Source: Oscillospiraceae bacterium (GTDB lineage: Bacteria > Bacillota > Clostridia > Oscillospirales > Ruminococcaceae). Taken from it: a stretch of 64,000 nt of DNA. Positions 1 through 8,311 of the stretch are shown piece by piece. A program made the position numbers and the translations under genes. Below the pieces are notes generated by a model. The model had not been told where the DNA came from. It saw only the letters and a list, made by a program, of their open reading frames with translations, and ran no database searches. The DNA is taken from contig WRLG01000008.1 in assembly GCA_009777725.1 (NCBI GenBank), positions 28,510-92,509 on the forward strand. Reading direction: 5' to 3'. The stretch's first letter is position 1, and each line of letters starts with the position of its first letter.

Positions 1-1
1 T

Positions 2-1201
2 CTTGAAAATGATATGCTTGATGCAATAGCGGATTTTAACCAAAAATCAGACGAATATTATATCACTACCCAAATATACACAAACCAAATCAGCCCGACA
101 TTTGAAAACGAGCTAACGCAATTCAATATAGATTTATTATCGGGGAATATTCCCGACTTCATCTTTCTAAACGACAATATGCCGTTCGAGAGCCTTATTG
201 CTAAAGGGCTTTTTGCGGATTTATATGATTTTATCGACAACGATGAGAGTATTAAAAGAAGCGATTATCTGCCGAATATTCTGTCCGCCCTTGAGAGCAA
301 CGGCAAGCTTTACACGGCTGTAACTTCATTTGGGGTTAGAACATTAGCGGGGAAAACCTCTGATGTAGGGGAACACTTGGGGTGGACATGGGAGGGATAT
401 AACGCACTCGTATCAGGCAAGCCGCCCGGAATCATACCAATCGGCTACGAGTTTTCATATTTTACAAAGGCTGATTTTCTTGAAGCTGTGCTATATTCCA
501 ATATGAACGCTTTTGTAAATTTCAATGAGCTAACCTCAAACTTCAACAGCGATAATTTCATAAACTTCTTAAAAATCGCAAACGAATACCCGAATGAATT
601 AAACGCACCGCCTGCCCTATCTTTTAAGGACGGAAACCCGCTATTAATGAAAGTTGACCTCACTCTTTTTGATAATTTCAGAGTATACGAAGATATTCAT
701 TTCGGCGAGGAAATAACCTTTATCGGCTACCCCTCAACCGGGGAAAATCATTCTTCTTTCATGGCGTTTAACCGCTTTGCGATAACGGAGAAAGCCAAAG
801 AGAAAGACGGTGCTCATTCATTTGCGAAGTATCTCCTAACCGATTATCAAGAAAATACGGGGAATCTTTTAAAGGGAAACGGCTTGCCTATCAAAAAATC
901 AAGCCTTGAAGCCCTCAGCCTAGCCGCAAAAAGCAACCCCGCCGATGGAAATTCGCGGAAAACCATGATTTATGACGGTCAAGGCTGGATTGCGATTGAA
1001 ATCGGGAATAATACAGAAGAGGATAATCAAAAAATTTTTGAGCTAATCAATTCTGTAACAGATTTTTCGAGGGCAGACAGGAAAATAATTGACATAGTGA
1101 AAGAGGAAGCCGATTATTATTTCGCCGGGCAAAAGACAGCGGCGGAGGTTGCGGCGATTATACAGGATAGGGTTAGCTTATATTTATCGGAGATGAGCTG
1201 A
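2..1201 (+). CDS. ABC transporter extracellular solute-binding protein, 5'-truncated by the window
   Basis: The frame is open back to the window edge (codons for Leu-Glu-Asn-Asp precede the first Met at 14), so the N-terminus and signal peptide lie outside. The visible ~400 residues have the family 1 solute-binding pattern: an N-terminal AIADFNQKSDEYYITTQIY segment, a central hinge, and the typical SSFMAFNRFAITEKAKEKDG stretch followed by a C-terminal helix bundle. Such proteins bind sugars or oligosaccharides outside the membrane and deliver them to ABC permeases. No permease or ATPase gene follows: a terminator lies 33 nt downstream, so partners must be upstream or elsewhere. The substrate cannot be told from the sequence. 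The family call is fairly secure; the ligand is unknown. Confidence 0.75.
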   Translation, partial: LENDMLDAIADFNQKSDEYYITTQIYTNQISPTFENELTQFNIDLLSGNIPDFIFLNDNMPFESLIAKGLFADLYDFIDNDESIKRSDYLPNILSALESNGKLYTAVTSFGVRTLAGKTSDVGEHLGWTWEGYNALVSGKPPGIIPIGYEFSYFTKADFLEAVLYSNMNAFVNFNELTSNFNSDNFINFLKIANEYPNELNAPPALSFKDGNPLLMKVDLTLFDNFRVYEDIHFGEEITFIGYPSTGENHSSFMAFNRFAITEKAKEKDGAHSFAKYLLTDYQENTGNLLKGNGLPIKKSSLEALSLAAKSNPADGNSRKTMIYDGQGWIAIEIGNNTEEDNQKIFELINSVTDFSRADRKIIDIVKEEADYYFAGQKTAAEVAAIIQDRVSLYLSEMS

Positions 1202-1233
1202 GGTTAAAATTGACTTCCGAAATCTTACCCCCC

Positions 1234-1258
1234 AAGACCGCCAATGGCGGTCTTTTTT
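1234..1258 (+). terminator. Intrinsic terminator after the solute-binding protein gene
   Basis: A perfect 9-bp stem (AAGACCGCC / GGCGGTCTT) with a 3-nt AAT loop is followed by a T tract. It closes the upstream transport gene and isolates the agr genes. Confidence 0.9.
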
Positions 1259-1318
1259 GGGCATTTTTGGATATTTTTGACCGAATTCAACAAAATACTG
1301 CCGAATTTCCCTAACTGC

Positions 1319-1346
1319 TTGACAAGCTTTTTATTTATGTTATACT
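1319..1346 (+). promoter_or_regulatory. Sigma-A type promoter of agrDB
   Basis: TTGACA (1319-1324) and TATACT (1341-1346) are separated by 16 nt and lie about 34 nt upstream of the agrD start codon, with an AAGGAGG ribosome binding site in between (about 1367-1373). Confidence 0.75.
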
Positions 1347-1379
1347 GTAAGCATAAATATTATATAAGGAGGTTTTACT

Positions 1380-1520
1380 ATGAAACTGAAGAAGAGGATT
1401 GCGGAGTTAACAGCAGGGCTGTCAATGGCTTCCGCGAAAAATGCTTACAGCAAGGTTACGGCTTTTGGAATGTATCAGCCTAAAGAACCTAAGTGCCTCG
1501 ATAAGCTTGTAAAGAAATAA
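1380..1520 (+). CDS. agrD: AgrD-like cyclic autoinducer pro-peptide
   Basis: A 46-residue small protein with a strong AAGGAGG site 6 nt upstream of its ATG. It has the AgrD layout: an N-terminal amphipathic, Lys-rich helix (MKLKKRIAELTAGLSMASA), a short core, and a charged C-terminal tail beginning YQPKEP that matches the conserved recognition tail of clostridial and listerial AgrD peptides. AgrB-type proteases cut before this tail and close a five-residue (thio)lactone ring. By alignment with the tail, the ring here would be Thr-Ala-Phe-Gly-Met, with Thr27 where Cys or Ser normally sits; the only Cys (residue 39) lies in the tail. An agrB gene follows 176 nt downstream. AgrC and AgrA are not in the window. 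Confidence 0.8.
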   Translation: MKLKKRIAELTAGLSMASAKNAYSKVTAFGMYQPKEPKCLDKLVKK

Positions 1521-1539
1521 GCTTACAGAGCGGTTGAAC

Positions 1540-1573
1540 GAGGATTTAGGATTGAGGTTTGAGTTCTGAGGGG
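1540..1573 (+). repeat. Degenerate GAGGATTTAGG/TTTGAGG short repeat (family R2)
   Basis: A run of GAGG-ATTTAGG-ATTGAGG-TTTGAG units lies in the agrD-agrB gap. Similar strings recur inside genes at about 34006-34022 (carB), 38545-38565 (dapL, opposite orientation) and 48825-48853 (glmS). The rest of the 1521-1696 gap shows no other gene or clear hairpin. Confidence 0.5.
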
Positions 1574-1696
1574 ATTCAGATGTATGGCTCTTCGCCGAAC
1601 ATACTTTGAATGGCTATGAACACGGTTTCTCATTCCTTAATCTTAAATTCTCGTTAAACCAATTTTTCCTAAGTCGGGAAATTCGGGGGTTAGCTT

Positions 1697-2284
1697 ATGA
1701 TTTCAGCTATAGCGAGTAAAATAACGGCATATATAATGAATAACGCCGATGTCGATAAGGATATGGAGGAGGGGTATCATTACGGCGCGGAGATTATGGT
1801 TTCTACGGCTTTGAATATAATGCTTATTTTATTATGCGGATTGCTTTTCAAGGCAATTCCATCCTCCTTAATCTTCCTAGGCATTTTTATACCGCTGAGA
1901 CACGCTACAGGAGGCTACCACGCTAATACGTATTTAACCTGCAATACCGCATTCGTGCTGACGTTTTTGACTGTACTGCTTTCGGCGCGGCAGATAAGCG
2001 GCGGGGTTAATGTATATATTTTGGCGGCTCTGCTGATATTGGGATTTCTGCCTGTATATCTTTTCGCTCCCGTTGAAAACCCAAATAAGGAAATATCGGC
2101 TGAAAAAGCGAAGAAGAACAGGAAAACGGCAATGCTGCTTTACGCGGCAATATGCGCCTCGGTACTGAGTATGAGCGGCTTCAGCATGTATTACGCGGCA
2201 TTTACGGCTGTAACATTGGTTGCGGTTTCGGTTTTAATTTTGATTGGATTTGGGCTTCAGAAAGGTAAAAATAATAATATTTAG
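1697..2284 (+). CDS. agrB: AgrB-like autoinducer-processing membrane protease
   Basis: A 195-residue polytopic membrane protein. It removes the C-terminal tail of AgrD and forms the ring thio-ester or ester. The family signature is intact at residues 68-82 (RHATGGYHANTYLTC): His75 and Cys82 are the expected catalytic pair, close to positions 77 and 84 of the S. aureus protein. About five to six hydrophobic segments follow and precede this loop. The start ATG is preceded by a GGGGG-rich site. It lies downstream of the AgrD-like gene and is probably cotranscribed from the promoter at 1319. No two-component receptor/regulator pair is visible, so the responding regulator is unknown. Confidence 0.9.
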   Translation: MISAIASKITAYIMNNADVDKDMEEGYHYGAEIMVSTALNIMLILLCGLLFKAIPSSLIFLGIFIPLRHATGGYHANTYLTCNTAFVLTFLTVLLSARQISGGVNVYILAALLILGFLPVYLFAPVENPNKEISAEKAKKNRKTAMLLYAAICASVLSMSGFSMYYAAFTAVTLVAVSVLILIGFGLQKGKNNNI

Positions 2285-2314
2285 AAATATTTTTAAAAAA
2301 ATTTGTAAAGAGGG

Positions 2315-2343
2315 TTGACAAATATAATTTGATGGTGTATAAT
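2315..2343 (+). promoter_or_regulatory. Consensus sigma-A promoter of the ilv operon
   Basis: TTGACA (2315-2320), a 17-nt spacer and TATAAT (2338-2343) form a perfect consensus promoter. The predicted transcript starts near 2350 and runs through a leader peptide and an attenuator before ilvB. Confidence 0.9.
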
Positions 2344-2377
2344 AATTTTATGAATTTATTTTGAAAGGGATATTTAC

Positions 2378-2482
2378 GTGCTTGAGTTTTTTGTAACGGC
2401 GGCTGTCATTATACTTAGCATTATTGTCGTGAACGGTAGTGCTGCTGAGGCTATGTCGCAAACAAAAAACTTATATGTATGA
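2378..2482 (+). CDS. ilvL: ilv operon leader peptide (attenuation)
   Basis: A 34-residue GTG-started reading frame with a GAAAGGG site about 8 nt upstream, between the ilv promoter and a terminator. The peptide has a run of branched-chain residues at 10-18 (VIILSIIVV) plus further Leu and Val, as in known ilv/leu leader peptides, where ribosomes stall when charged Ile, Val or Leu tRNA is scarce. The rest of the peptide is unremarkable. The codon run (2405-2431) lies just upstream of a segment (2441-2450) that can compete with the terminator stem, which is what attenuation needs. The peptide itself probably has no other function. Confidence 0.85.
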   Translation: MLEFFVTAAVIILSIIVVNGSAAEAMSQTKNLYV

Positions 2483-2509
2483 TTAAGTTTAAGTTTGAAG
2501 CCTTGCAGC
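2441..2509 (+). promoter_or_regulatory. Predicted antiterminator helix of the ilv attenuator
   Basis: GCTGCTGAGG (2441-2450, inside the leader reading frame) can pair with CCTTGCAGC (2501-2509), the 5' arm of the terminator, through GCTGC/GCAGC and GG/CC blocks with one mismatch and one bulge. A ribosome stalled on the Ile/Val/Leu codons would leave this segment free, so the antiterminator could form and ilvBNCDA would be transcribed. This is inferred from pairing by eye. Confidence 0.65.
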
Positions 2510-2536
2510 CAATTCCGCTGCGGGGTTTTTTGTTTT
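2501..2536 (+). terminator. ilv attenuator terminator
   Basis: The stem CCTTGCAGC / GCTGCGGGG is 9 bp with two G-U pairs and a 7-nt loop, followed by TTTTTTGTTTT. It sits between the leader peptide and ilvB, so it is an attenuator and not an operon end. Confidence 0.85.
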
Positions 2537-2567
2537 AATATAATCACCATTGAAGGAGTTAGTGGAT

Positions 2568-4226
2568 ATGCAAAAAAAAGGAGCGGAAATCCTAATCGAA
2601 ACGCTGATTAGCCACGGCGTTACCGATGTATTCGGCTTCCCCGGCGGTGCAGTGCTGGACATCTATGACGCGCTTTACAAAAACAGCGGCAGGATTAATC
2701 ACTACATATCCTGCCATGAGCAAGGCGCGGCTCACGCCGCGGACGGATATGCGAGAGCAACCGGGAAAACCGGCGTGGTAATAGCAACCTCCGGTCCGGG
2801 GGCTACCAATCTCGTAACCGGAATCGCTACGGCTTATCTTGATTCTGTGCCGATGGTAGCCATAACCGGGAATGTCCCCCTGCCTCTTATCGGGAAGGAC
2901 AGCTTTCAAGAGGTAGACATAGCCGGAATAACCATGCCGATTACAAAGCATAACTATATTGTACAGAATATAGGCGAGCTTGAAGAGATTATTTGCATGG
3001 CGTTCCGCATTGCGGCTTCGGGCAGACCGGGTCCCGTGCTTGTCGATATTCCGAAAAATATACAAGCTGAGATGTTTGAATTTAAAGGCGGCGAGCCGTT
3101 GCCGCTCTTTGCTCTGCCTACACCGAGCGATACCGAGCTTTCGGCAGTCGCTGAAATTATTAACTCCGCGAAGAAGCCTTATATATACGCGGGGGGCGGC
3201 GTTGTTATTTCCGATTCGTCCAAAGAGCTTATGGAGTTCGCCGAGAAGATTGACGCGCCGATTGGGTGCAGTATGATGGGGCTTTCCGCTGTCAATTCAA
3301 AAAACCCGCTGGCTTTGGGCATGACGGGTATGCACGGGAAGTATGCCTCATCTAAGATGAAAGGCGTTGCCGATGTGATTATCGGCATAGGAGTCCGCTT
3401 CAGTGACAGGGCAACAGGGGACAAGGTAGCCTATCAAAAAGATACTGCGATTATTCACATAGATATTGACGATGCGGAAATTGATAAAAATATCTCATCT
3501 AATTGTAATGTTATCGGGGATATAAAAAACATTCTGCCGCGCCTTACCGAAATGGTTAAAGTCAGAAAACATGCCGAATGGCATAAATTGGCGGTTGAAT
3601 ATAAAGAATTTGCCGCTAAGAAGTTTTACAGGGAGGGCTTTACGCCCGAAAATATCATAAAAATCGTCCGCGATTTTGCATCACCCGATACGGTAATTGT
3701 AACCGATGTAGGGCAGCATCAAATGTGGGTCGCACAGCATTACCCCTTTGAAACGCCGCGTTCTTTCTTGACATCCGGGGGGTTGGGCACAATGGGCTTC
3801 GGTGTCGGGGCGGCTAACGGCGCGTCGGTGGCAAAGGGGAAGGCAAAAACCGTATTATTTACGGGCGATGGCAGCTTCCATATGAATATGAACGAAATCG
3901 GAACGGCGGTTATGCACGGGCTTCCCATTGTTGTTGTCATCTTGAATAACGGCGTTTTGGGCATGGTTCGGCAATGGCAGGGTTTGTTTTATGAAAACAG
4001 ATATTCCCAAACGACTATGAACCGCCCGACCGACTATGTAAAATTCGCCGAGGCATTCGGCGCGGCAGGTTATGAAGCAAAGGGGCAAGCCGCGCTTAGG
4101 GTAGCTTTGAGGGAATCTTTTTCAAGTGACAAGCCGGCTGTAATCAACTGCGTAATTGACTGCGATGAAAAGGTTCTGCCGATGATTCCGCCGGGCAAAT
4201 CGGTTTCGGATATGATAGTAGATTAG
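2568..4226 (+). CDS. ilvB: Acetolactate synthase, large (catalytic) subunit
   Basis: A 552-residue TPP-dependent enzyme that condenses two pyruvates to acetolactate, or pyruvate with 2-ketobutyrate, as the first common step of valine, leucine and isoleucine synthesis. The ATG at 2568 was chosen because AAGGAG lies 9 nt upstream; a longer frame from TTG 2550 would start before that site. Domain order is the N-terminal PYR domain with the catalytic Glu51 in HEQGAAHAADGYAR, a central FAD-binding-like domain, and the C-terminal TPP domain with GDGSFHMNMNEIG near residue 433. The length is normal for the family. It is the first gene of ilvBNCDA and is under leader-peptide attenuation. Confidence 0.97.
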   Translation: MQKKGAEILIETLISHGVTDVFGFPGGAVLDIYDALYKNSGRINHYISCHEQGAAHAADGYARATGKTGVVIATSGPGATNLVTGIATAYLDSVPMVAITGNVPLPLIGKDSFQEVDIAGITMPITKHNYIVQNIGELEEIICMAFRIAASGRPGPVLVDIPKNIQAEMFEFKGGEPLPLFALPTPSDTELSAVAEIINSAKKPYIYAGGGVVISDSSKELMEFAEKIDAPIGCSMMGLSAVNSKNPLALGMTGMHGKYASSKMKGVADVIIGIGVRFSDRATGDKVAYQKDTAIIHIDIDDAEIDKNISSNCNVIGDIKNILPRLTEMVKVRKHAEWHKLAVEYKEFAAKKFYREGFTPENIIKIVRDFASPDTVIVTDVGQHQMWVAQHYPFETPRSFLTSGGLGTMGFGVGAANGASVAKGKAKTVLFTGDGSFHMNMNEIGTAVMHGLPIVVVILNNGVLGMVRQWQGLFYENRYSQTTMNRPTDYVKFAEAFGAAGYEAKGQAALRVALRESFSSDKPAVINCVIDCDEKVLPMIPPGKSVSDMIVD

Positions 4227-4237
4227 GAGGTGCAATA

Positions 4238-4480
4238 GTGGAGGTTAAGGGGTTTACGCTTTCAATCATTGTGTCAAACCGATTCGGGGTTTTGGCTAGG
4301 GTTGCGGGGCTTTTTTCCAAAAGGGGATATAATATTGATTCACTTGACGTAAAGCCGATGACGGAGGATAACAATTTTTCAAGAATTATCATGGCATCGT
4401 CCGGGGACGATGCGACCAAATCGCAAATAGTAAAGCAATTGTTAAAATTGCACGATGTTAACGAGGTTAAAATTATATAA
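4238..4480 (+). CDS. ilvN: Acetolactate synthase, small regulatory subunit (short, ACT domain only)
   Basis: An 80-residue protein starting at GTG 4238, with TAGGAGGTG just upstream, 11 nt after ilvB. It consists of a single ACT domain (ILVSNRFGVLARVAGLF-type start, then the RGYNIDSL motif). The small subunit stabilises and activates IlvB and gives feedback inhibition by valine. Classical IlvN/IlvH proteins are about 160 residues with a second C-terminal domain; this one ends after the ACT domain, like the short IlvM type. The next gene, ilvC, follows after 19 nt with its own ribosome binding site. Confidence 0.92.
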   Translation: MEVKGFTLSIIVSNRFGVLARVAGLFSKRGYNIDSLDVKPMTEDNNFSRIIMASSGDDATKSQIVKQLLKLHDVNEVKII

Positions 4481-4499
4481 TTTATAGGAGGAATACAAA

Positions 4500-5489
4500 A
4501 TGGCAAAAATGTATTATGAGAAGGACTGCAACAAGGAGCTTTTGAAAGGTAAAACAGTAGCGGTTATAGGCTACGGCAGTCAAGGTCACGCGCACTCTTT
4601 AAATCTGCATGAAAGCGGTTATAATGTAATCGTGGGATTGTATGAGGGCTCTAAATCCAAGGAGGCGGCTTCAAAGGCGGGGCTTCAAGTCATGAATACC
4701 CCCGAGGCGGTAAAAGCCGCCGATATAGTAATGATTTTGGTTAACGATGAAAAGCAGACAAAACTGTATGAAAATGATATTAAACCTAACCTGCGCGAGG
4801 GGATGACGCTTGCTTTTGCTCACGGCTTTAATATTCATTTTAATCAGATTAACCCTCCCGATAATATTGACGTGATTATGATTGCTCCTAAAGGTCCCGG
4901 GCATACCGTCAGAAGCCAGTATCAAGAGGGCAGGGGAGTGCCTTGCTTAATTGCGGTATACCAAGATTATACCAAAAACGCGAAAGAAACCGCCCTTGCC
5001 TACGCATACGGTGTCGGCGGCGCGCGCGCGGGAATTTTGGAAACTACATTTAAAGAAGAAACCGAAACAGATTTATTCGGCGAACAAGCTGTGCTCTGCG
5101 GCGGCGTTTCCGAGTTGATGAAGGCGGGCTTTGAAACTTTGGTTGAAGCGGGCTATCAGCCGGAGAGCGCGTATTTTGAATGTGTCCATGAAATGAAGCT
5201 GATTATCGATATGGTAGCGGCAACAGGTATTTCCGGCATGAGGTCTTCTATAAGCGATACGGCGGAATACGGCGATTATATGATTGGAAAGCGCATTATA
5301 ACGGATAATACCAAAGCCGAAATGAAAAAGGTTCTCACGGAAATTCAAAATGGGCAATTTGCTAAAAACTGGCTTAAAGAAAATCAAGACGGGCGCGCTG
5401 ATTTCGAGAAAAGACGGCAGGAAGAAAAAGCGCACTTGGTTGAAAAGGTCGGTGCTGATTTAAGGGAGAAGATGATATGGCAGAAGTAA
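4500..5489 (+). CDS. ilvC: Ketol-acid reductoisomerase (class I)
   Basis: A 329-residue enzyme converting acetolactate or acetohydroxybutyrate to the dihydroxy acids with NAD(P)H and Mg2+. The N-terminal Rossmann fold has [13 protein letters not shown] at residues 24-36. The knotted C-terminal domain carries the metal-binding stretch [16 protein letters not shown] and the later [11 protein letters not shown] helix. The length fits the short class I form. AGGAGG precedes the ATG. The stop codon overlaps the start of ilvD by 13 nt, so the two are translationally coupled. Confidence 0.97.
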   Translation: MAKMYYEKDCNKELLKGKTVAVIGYGSQGHAHSLNLHESGYNVIVGLYEGSKSKEAASKAGLQVMNTPEAVKAADIVMILVNDEKQTKLYENDIKPNLREGMTLAFAHGFNIHFNQINPPDNIDVIMIAPKGPGHTVRSQYQEGRGVPCLIAVYQDYTKNAKETALAYAYGVGGARAGILETTFKEETETDLFGEQAVLCGGVSELMKAGFETLVEAGYQPESAYFECVHEMKLIIDMVAATGISGMRSSISDTAEYGDYMIGKRIITDNTKAEMKKVLTEIQNGQFAKNWLKENQDGRADFEKRRQEEKAHLVEKVGADLREKMIWQK

Positions 5490-7108
5490 GCGGCTCTGAA
5501 CGCGCACCCCACCGAAGTCTTTTTAAAGCCTGCGGTCTGACGGACAGTCAGCTTAAAAAGCCTTTAATAGGGATTGTGAATTCCTTTAACGAGGTAGTAC
5601 CGGGGCATACCGAGCTTCAAACTATAGCGCGCGCTGTTAAAGATGGTGTTTTGGCAAGCGGGGGAACTCCCTTGGAGTTTAACACCATCGGCGTTTGCGA
5701 TGGGATTGCTATGGGGCACGAGGGGATGAAATATTCCCTCGTTTCCAGAGAAATCATTGCGGACAGCGTTGAAATTATGGCGAAAGCCCATTGCTTTGAC
5801 GGATTGGTATTTATTCCGAATTGCGATAAAATCGTACCCGGTATGCTGATGGCGGCGGCAAGGCTTAACCTCCCTTCCGTATTTGTTTCGGGCGGTCCTA
5901 TGTTGTCTTTGGACGGCATGGATTTGAACAGTGTGTTTGAAGCGGTCGGCAGGCATAAAGCAGGGAACTGCACGGATGAGGAATTAAGCTATATTGAGGA
6001 GAACGCCTGCCCCACCTGCGGCTCATGCTCAGGGATGTTCACCGCTAATTCGATGAACTGCCTTTGCGAGGCTCTGGGGATGGCTCTTAACGGTAACGGG
6101 ACGATTCCCGCCGTCTTTTCGGCGCGTAAACGGCTTGCCAAGCAAGCGGGGGAGCAGGTTATGGCTCTTTTGCGCGCTGATATACGCCCGCTTGATATTA
6201 TGACCGAAACCGCGTTTCATAATGCTTTAACGGTGGATATGGCATTGGGCTGTTCTACAAATTCTATTTTGCATTTAGCGGCAATCGCGCATGAAGCAAA
6301 GGTTAATTTTGACTTGAAAACCGTAAACGAAATAAGCGAAAAAACGCCTAACCTGTGCCACTTAGCCCCCGCCGGAGCGCATCATATGCAGGATTTATAC
6401 AGCGCGGGCGGGGTTTATGCCGTAATGAATGAGGTTAAGGAATTGCTCAACTTAGATGCTTTGACGGTTACGGGGAATTTGGTTTGCGATAATATAGCGG
6501 CTTCTCAAAGAAAAGGGGACGAAGTCATCAGAAGCTTCGCTTCGCCTTATTCAAAAACGGGCGGGCTTGCGGTTCTTTTCGGGAACTTAGCACCCGACGG
6601 CGCGGTTGTAAAGCGGAGCGCGGTAGCTCCCGAAATGCTTAAATACAGCGGGAAAGCGCGGGTTTTTGACAGCGAGGAATCGGCGATTGAAGCAATTTAC
6701 GGCAAAAAAATCCAAAAGGGCGATGTTGTCGTGATTCGCTATGAAGGTCCGTCCGGCGGTCCCGGTATGAGGGAGATGCTCTCTCCGACTTCGGCGATTG
6801 CGGGAATGGGTCTTGATAAAGATGTTGCGCTGATAACGGACGGGCGTTTCTCGGGCGCGACACGCGGCGCGGCAATCGGTCATATCTCACCCGAAGCCGC
6901 GCGCGGCGGAGCGATAGCCTATGTAAATGAGGGAGATATGATTAGCATAGATATTCCGAATTACAGCATTAACCTTGATGTTAGCTCCGAGGAGCTTGAA
7001 AGCCGTAAAAAAAATGCACGGCTTAAAGAAGCGGCTGTTCTGAGCGGCTATCTTGCGCGTTATCAAAAGGCTGTATTAAGCGCGGATAAGGGGGCAATCG
7101 TGTGCTGA
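5477..7108 (+). CDS. ilvD: Dihydroxy-acid dehydratase
   Basis: A 543-residue Fe-S enzyme that dehydrates 2,3-dihydroxy acids to the keto acids of valine and isoleucine. Cluster-binding cysteines are visible in [12 protein letters not shown] and in [19 protein letters not shown], and the C-terminal [20 protein letters not shown] signature is intact. It begins inside the end of ilvC and overlaps the start of the threonine dehydratase gene by 7 nt, showing tight operon packing. It is slightly shorter than the usual ~555 residues, with no evident internal loss. Confidence 0.97.
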   Translation: MAEVSGSERAPHRSLFKACGLTDSQLKKPLIGIVNSFNEVVPGHTELQTIARAVKDGVLASGGTPLEFNTIGVCDGIAMGHEGMKYSLVSREIIADSVEIMAKAHCFDGLVFIPNCDKIVPGMLMAAARLNLPSVFVSGGPMLSLDGMDLNSVFEAVGRHKAGNCTDEELSYIEENACPTCGSCSGMFTANSMNCLCEALGMALNGNGTIPAVFSARKRLAKQAGEQVMALLRADIRPLDIMTETAFHNALTVDMALGCSTNSILHLAAIAHEAKVNFDLKTVNEISEKTPNLCHLAPAGAHHMQDLYSAGGVYAVMNEVKELLNLDALTVTGNLVCDNIAASQRKGDEVIRSFASPYSKTGGLAVLFGNLAPDGAVVKRSAVAPEMLKYSGKARVFDSEESAIEAIYGKKIQKGDVVVIRYEGPSGGPGMREMLSPTSAIAGMGLDKDVALITDGRFSGATRGAAIGHISPEAARGGAIAYVNEGDMISIDIPNYSINLDVSSEELESRKKNARLKEAAVLSGYLARYQKAVLSADKGAIVC

Positions 7109-8307
7109 ACATTCAAGATATTGAAAAAGCCGCTACGCGCTTAAACGGTGTGCTCCTTAAAACGCCCTTGCAGCGTTCCAGCACTTTTTCGCAGATGGCG
7201 GGTTGCGAGGTTTATTTAAAATGCGAAAACTTGCAAAAAACGGGCTCTTTTAAAATAAGAGGGGCGTATAATAAAATCAGCGAAATACAGGAACAGGGCA
7301 AAACCGAAGCCGTTGTTGCGTCAAGCGCGGGAAATCACGCGCAGGGCGTGGCTTTCGCCGCTTCTAAGCTTGGTGTAAAGGCTACTATTGTTATGCCCAA
7401 AACCACTCCGATTGCAAAGATTAAGGCAACGGAGGGTTACGGCGCGCAGGTTCGCCTTCATGGTGCGTGTTACGATGATGCTTATAAAAAAGCAATGGAA
7501 ATCCACAAGGAAACTAAGGCGGAATTTATCCACCCTTTTAACGACCCGACCGTTATAGCAGGGCAGGGGACGATTGGGTATGATATACTGGAATCGTTGC
7601 CGAATGTGGATATAGTGTTTGTTCCGGCGGGCGGCGGCGGGCTTTTGGCGGGTATGGCTTTTTACCTCAAAAATATAAACCCGCGAATTAAAGTTATCGG
7701 CGTTCAAGCTGAGGGAGCGGCGGCTATTAAGCAATCGTTTTATGAGAAAAAGCTTGTTGCTCTGCCAAACGTAAATACGATTGCCGATGGCATTGCCGTG
7801 AAAGAACCCGGCGATATAACGACGGGAATCATCAGCGAATACGCGGACGATGTTGTCACCGTAAGCGATGCTGAAATTTCCTCGGCAATATTATATCTCC
7901 TTGAACGGTGCAAACTTATGGTTGAGCCGGCGGGAGCGGCTTCTTTGGCGGCTGTTTTGGGCGGCAAGGCGGACGTTGCGGGGAAACGCTGTGCTTGCAT
8001 ATTGTCGGGCGGCAATATTGACGTTAGCTTTATTCACAGGATTATTGATATAGGGCTTGTAGCGCGCAAACGCAAGCTGAAGTTCAGAACCGTTATGCCG
8101 GATATTCCGGGAAGCCTTGAAAATTTCGCTAAAATAATGGCGGGCAATTATGCCAACATTGTCAGAGTGCAGTTTGACCGCATGAGCGCGGACCTTGACC
8201 CGCACGAAGTAATCCTGCATATCGCCTGCGAGGTCGGCGATGAAAAACACGGCGAAAAAGTTGTTTTAAGCCTAGAAAAAAATGGGTATAAGGTTATTAT
8301 GGAGTAA
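7102..8307 (+). CDS. ilvA: Threonine ammonia-lyase (threonine dehydratase)
   Basis: A 401-residue PLP enzyme converting threonine to 2-ketobutyrate, the entry to isoleucine synthesis. PLP-binding Lys51 lies in [11 protein letters not shown], the glycine-rich phosphate loop is [12 protein letters not shown], and a serine racemase-like fold runs to about residue 320. Residues ~325-400 form a single ACT-like regulatory domain. GTG 7102 is the start, with AAGGGGG upstream and an overlap with ilvD. One ACT domain and ~400 residues are typical of the short Gram-positive form, so feedback behaviour cannot be read directly. Placement in the ilv operon argues for a biosynthetic role. Confidence 0.94.
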   Translation: MLNIQDIEKAATRLNGVLLKTPLQRSSTFSQMAGCEVYLKCENLQKTGSFKIRGAYNKISEIQEQGKTEAVVASSAGNHAQGVAFAASKLGVKATIVMPKTTPIAKIKATEGYGAQVRLHGACYDDAYKKAMEIHKETKAEFIHPFNDPTVIAGQGTIGYDILESLPNVDIVFVPAGGGGLLAGMAFYLKNINPRIKVIGVQAEGAAAIKQSFYEKKLVALPNVNTIADGIAVKEPGDITTGIISEYADDVVTVSDAEISSAILYLLERCKLMVEPAGAASLAAVLGGKADVAGKRCACILSGGNIDVSFIHRIIDIGLVARKRKLKFRTVMPDIPGSLENFAKIMAGNYANIVRVQFDRMSADLDPHEVILHIACEVGDEKHGEKVVLSLEKNGYKVIME

Positions 8308-8311
8308 TGAT

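Noticed and set aside
1244..1483. 79-codon frame overlapping agrD in another frame
   Set aside because: It spans the terminator tail and promoter and has no ribosome binding site; the agrD frame has AAGGAGG at the right distance and a family-like product.
2550..2567. TTG 2550 as the ilvB start
   Set aside because: It lies before the AAGGAG site that serves ATG 2568.
2592..3065. Minus-strand frame of 157 codons inside ilvB
   Set aside because: It is a shadow of a strongly conserved plus-strand gene without a ribosome binding site or recognisable domain.
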